Positions 7,015-8,917 of a stretch of DNA of 8,917 nucleotides are shown here, one piece after another. This stretch comes from a bacterium. GTDB lineage: Bacteria; ARS69. A program made the position numbers and the translations under genes. The notes under the pieces are model-generated. The model did no database searches, was not told where the DNA came from, and was given only the letters and a program-made list of their open reading frames with translations. Location: contig JALGZR010000129.1 in assembly GCA_025774805.1 (NCBI GenBank), forward strand, positions 1 through 8,917. Direction: 5' to 3'. The first letter of the stretch is position 1. Each line of letters begins with the position of its first letter.

Positions 7015-8255
7015 AGGACCGCTCCGAACGCCCGGCCCACGTCCGCTGCACTTCTCACCCCGTCCTCGTGGAACCCGTTCCCCCAGTACGCACCGCAGTA
7101 CCAGGTCCGGTTCACGCCGTTGATCTCGGCCCGCCGCGCCTGGGCGGCGACGGCCTGACGCGTGAAGACGGGGTGGTGGTAGACCGTCCGGAGAAGGACC
7201 GTTTCCGGGCGGACCTTCTCCTCCCGGTTGAGGGTCACGAGGAACTCGACGGGGGACGGAAGGGACTGGAGGATGTTCATGTCGTAGGTGACGCAGGCCC
7301 TGTCCGAGGAAGCGGCGGGGAGGAGGTAGTTCCACGACGCCCAGGCGGCGCGCCTCCGGGGGAGAAGGGAGACGTCCGTATGGAGGACGACCCGGTTTAC
7401 CTGGTACCGGACGGAGGAGAGGATCTCCCGCTCGGCGTCCGTGGGATCGGAAAGGATCGCCAAGGCCTGGTCGCTGTGGACGGCGAGCACCACCTGGTCG
7501 AACGGCTCCGGGGGACCTTCCCGGGGGGTCACCTCGACCCCGTCCGGACGCCGGCGCACGGAGAGGACCGGCGTCCCGAGCCGGATCCGATCCCGGAACG
7601 GTTCCGTGAGGGGGGCCACGTAATTCCTGGCCCCGCCCTTGACGACGCGCCACAGGGGTTGGCCGGCCCTGTCCAGGAAACGGTGGTTGTCGAAGAACCG
7701 GGCGAAAAAAAGGGCGGGCATCGAAAGCGCAGCTCCGGGCGCGGCCGACCAGATCGCCGCAGCCATGGGGACGAGGAACAGTTCGGAAAAGAGGCGCGAG
7801 TAGTCGCCCTGCTCGAGGAACTCTTCGAGGGTGGGACGGTCGTTTCCCGAACGGATCAGTTCCGCCATCGCGCGCTTGAACCGGCCCACGTCGGTGAGCA
7901 TCCTCCAGAACGCCGGGCGGAACAGGTTCGCCGGCTGTGCGAAAAGGGTGCGGAAGTTCGAAGGGCAGTATTCGGTTCCCGTCCGCTCGCACCGGGCGCT
8001 GAAGCTCATCGTGGAGGGTTGTGTCGCCACCCCGAGCATCGAGAGGAGGCGGGTGAAGGAAGGGTAGGTCTCTTCGTTGTAGACGATGAACCCGGTATCC
8101 ACGGGGAAGGTTCTTCCTCCCGCATCGACGTCGACGGTTCGCGTGTGTCCGCCGGCATACCCTTGCTCCTCGAAGACGGTCACCTCGTGCTCCGCGGAGA
8201 GCAGGCGCGCTGCCACGAGCCCGGATACCCCGGCGCCGATCACGGCGATTTTCAT
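7011..8255 (-). CDS. NAD(P)/FAD-dependent oxidoreductase, flavin amine-oxidase-like
   Basis: 414 residues from ATG 8255. The start is fixed by the dinucleotide-binding motif beginning at residue 2 (KIAVIGAGVSGLVAARLL) and by a 4 nt ATGA overlap with the upstream desaturase-remnant stop. Glu29 ends the second beta strand (VTVFEE), GGHTRT (35-40) follows, and FPVDTGFIVYNEETYP (50-65) is the classic marker of this subgroup (COG2907). The C-terminal WYCGAYWGNGFHEDGVRSA (385-403) is the FAD-contacting end. This subgroup accompanies CFA-like methyltransferases and DUF1365. In alphaproteobacteria, homologous sets take part in methylated and furan fatty acid synthesis, where desaturation of a methylated acyl chain is required. 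A fatty acyl desaturase or oxidase role is therefore inferred; it could instead act on another hydrophobic substrate. Its neighbours on both sides overlap by 4 nt, so all three are translated from one message. Confidence 0.93.
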   Translation of the reverse strand: MKIAVIGAGVSGLVAARLLSAEHEVTVFEEQGYAGGHTRTVDVDAGGRTFPVDTGFIVYNEETYPSFTRLLSMLGVATQPSTMSFSARCERTGTEYCPSNFRTLFAQPANLFRPAFWRMLTDVGRFKRAMAELIRSGNDRPTLEEFLEQGDYSRLFSELFLVPMAAAIWSAAPGAALSMPALFFARFFDNHRFLDRAGQPLWRVVKGGARNYVAPLTEPFRDRIRLGTPVLSVRRRPDGVEVTPREGPPEPFDQVVLAVHSDQALAILSDPTDAEREILSSVRYQVNRVVLHTDVSLLPRRRAAWASWNYLLPAASSDRACVTYDMNILQSLPSPVEFLVTLNREEKVRPETVLLRTVYHHPVFTRQAVAAQARRAEINGVNRTWYCGAYWGNGFHEDGVRSAADVGRAFGAVL

Positions 8256-8569
8256 GTCGGGACGGTTCCCGTGCGGCGCACCGCCTCGGGGACGGGCCGA
8301 AGGTCGCGGACGATCCCAAGCCACGAGAGGACGACGAGCCCGTAATAGGTCAGGTCGATTTCCCACCGGAAAAACCCCTGCCGTGCGGAGACGGCGCAGC
8401 GGTGGTAGAACGCCGTGATCGCGAACATGCGGATCCGGTAGAGACCTGCGGCCGTTCCCACGGCCACGGGGCTCCACCCCACCCAATAGATTCCCAGGCA
8501 GGAGACGTGAAAGAGGACGAACGGCAGAACGAGCAGGAAGTCGACCTTCTTCTCCGGCGCGGAGGCCAT
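8252..8569 (-). CDS. Internally deleted acyl-CoA desaturase (in-frame remnant lacking the catalytic core)
   Basis: 105 residues from ATG 8569, against roughly 280-300 for the family. Residues 1-57 read as the normal start of a stearoyl-CoA-type desaturase: a polar head, membrane segment LLVLPFVLFHVSCLGIYWVG, then YRIRMFAITAFYHR reaching the first histidine box. Residues 58-105 (CAVSARQGFFRWEIDLTYY, then LSWLGIVRDLRPVP) read as the family's extreme C-terminus, which normally follows the third box HNNHH. The second and third His boxes, most of the first, and the middle membrane segments are missing, joined near 8396-8404. The product cannot bind the di-iron centre as known desaturases do. The frame is intact and its TGA overlaps the ATG of the FAD oxidoreductase, so it still couples translation. 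An in-frame ATG at 8656 would add 29 residues of non-family sequence with no good SD. Confidence 0.72.
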   Translation of the reverse strand: MASAPEKKVDFLLVLPFVLFHVSCLGIYWVGWSPVAVGTAAGLYRIRMFAITAFYHRCAVSARQGFFRWEIDLTYYGLVVLSWLGIVRDLRPVPEAVRRTGTVPT

Positions 8570-8740
8570 CTCCTCGGTCCCGGCGTACGAACCGAACCAA
8601 CATGCCAGGGAAAGGACGATGTTGCGAAAAATGCTTTTTTGGAATTCCACGCGCATGCTTTGTAATTGGATCCCCCATTTCCCGATGCCGTCGGGAGGAG
8701 GGAGTTTCGGGAAAAAGCGGACTACTTGCCGGGCGACGGA

Positions 8741-8917
8741 TCACGGTTCCCGGGCGAACCGTTCCCGTATTTCCTCGACCCGCCTCCGGTTCACGCCGAA
8801 GTCGTAATACCCGGTCCGCGACGCGGATCGGACGTCGATCCTATTCGCGGCTTCGGTAAGCCGCAGTTCCAGGTCGTCCACGAAACCGAACAACGCCGAG
8901 CGGAACTCCGCGTGAAG
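8741..8917 (-). CDS. DUF1499 family protein, C-terminal part (5' truncated by window edge)
   Basis: A minus-strand frame enters from the right edge and stops at TGA 8743-8741 (58 residues visible). The segment FGFVDDLELRLTE followed by IDVRSASRTGYYDFGVNRRRVEEIRERF matches the conserved C-terminal box of DUF1499 (COG4446): a VDD/E strand, then RSxSRxGxxDxGxNRxRVexIR. The rest of the gene lies outside the window. The function of the family is unknown; many members are exported or membrane-anchored. It is on the same strand as the desaturase-to-DUF2878 operon but separated by 171 nt from the ATG at 8569, so it may be the preceding transcription unit rather than its first gene. No poly-T-tailed hairpin is visible directly after its stop. 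Confidence 0.75.
   Translation of the reverse strand, partial: LHAEFRSALFGFVDDLELRLTEAANRIDVRSASRTGYYDFGVNRRRVEEIRERFAREP

Noticed and set aside
7015-8319. Upstream in-frame extension of the DUF1365 frame to 8319
   Set aside because: The extension runs through the FAD oxidoreductase gene in another frame and reads as Arg/Pro-rich noise. GTG 7014 with GGAG and a GTGA overlap is a natural start.
8570-8656. N-terminal extension of the desaturase remnant to ATG 8656
   Set aside because: The added residues do not resemble desaturase N-termini, there is no well-spaced SD, and the DNA there contains an A/T-rich island more like a promoter or leader.
8680-8696. Hairpin TCCCGA-TGCCG-TCGGGA as a terminator for the DUF1499 gene
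   Set aside because: Only a 6 bp stem, and no T-tract follows on either strand.
8657-8744. Upstream extension of the FAD oxidoreductase frame to 8744
   Set aside because: The FAD motif starts at the residue after ATG 8255, and the extension overlaps the desaturase remnant in another frame.
8717-8744. TGATCC near the DUF1499 stop as a Rhodobacter-type RpoE/ChrR -35 site
   Set aside because: No matching -10 element at the expected spacing; a single 6-mer match is not evidence.

Overview
High-GC, densely packed, SD-led bacterial DNA. The gene content suggests a proteobacterium, possibly a deltaproteobacterial (Desulfuromonadota-type) lineage, but no rRNA or taxonomic marker lies in the window and that assignment is weak. 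Nearly all the DNA is coding. There is no mobile element, tRNA, rRNA or CRISPR array, and no gene-free stretch over 300 bases.

Layout, left to right. (1) The 3' end of a renalase/amine-oxidase-like FAD protein (+, 3-413, cut by the window edge). (2) A SOUL-family heme-binding lipoprotein (+, 541-1233). (3) A hairpin terminator between convergent genes (about 1274-1304). (4) A minus-strand pair, chalcone-isomerase-like exported protein then Blc-type lipocalin lipoprotein (2472 down to 1309). (5) A divergent intergenic region (2473-2639) leading to a plus-strand pair: DUF1295 membrane protein, then a coclaurine-N-methyltransferase-like/CFA-family methyltransferase (2640-4462), joined by a GTGA stop/start overlap. 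(6) A convergent minus-strand operon entering at the right edge and ending at 4441. Its order is: DUF1499 protein (partial), an internally deleted acyl-CoA desaturase, NAD(P)/FAD-dependent oxidoreductase, DUF1365 protein, cyclopropane-fatty-acid-synthase-like methyltransferase, DUF2878 membrane protein. From the desaturase to DUF2878 the genes overlap or are separated by 4 nt.

Functionally this looks like a membrane-lipid-modification locus. The core trio (CFA-like methyltransferase, DUF1365, FAD oxidoreductase) resembles the sets known from ChrR/RpoE-type singlet-oxygen regulons and from methylated or furan fatty acid synthesis in alphaproteobacteria. Around it sit a second CFA-type methyltransferase with DUF1295, and envelope or lipid-handling proteins (lipocalin, chalcone-isomerase-like, SOUL). 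A reasonable inference is a pathway acting on unsaturated phospholipid acyl chains: methylation, then flavin-dependent oxidation, with exported hydrophobic-ligand binders. No regulator of this kind is inside the window, and the actual product cannot be read from sequence.

The points most worth following up are: an in-frame deletion that removes the catalytic core of the desaturase while keeping its coupling to the next gene; loss of the bicarbonate-ligand His (to Gln) in one methyltransferase but not the other; and the gathering of two distinct CFA-family methyltransferases with several uncharacterised families in one locus.
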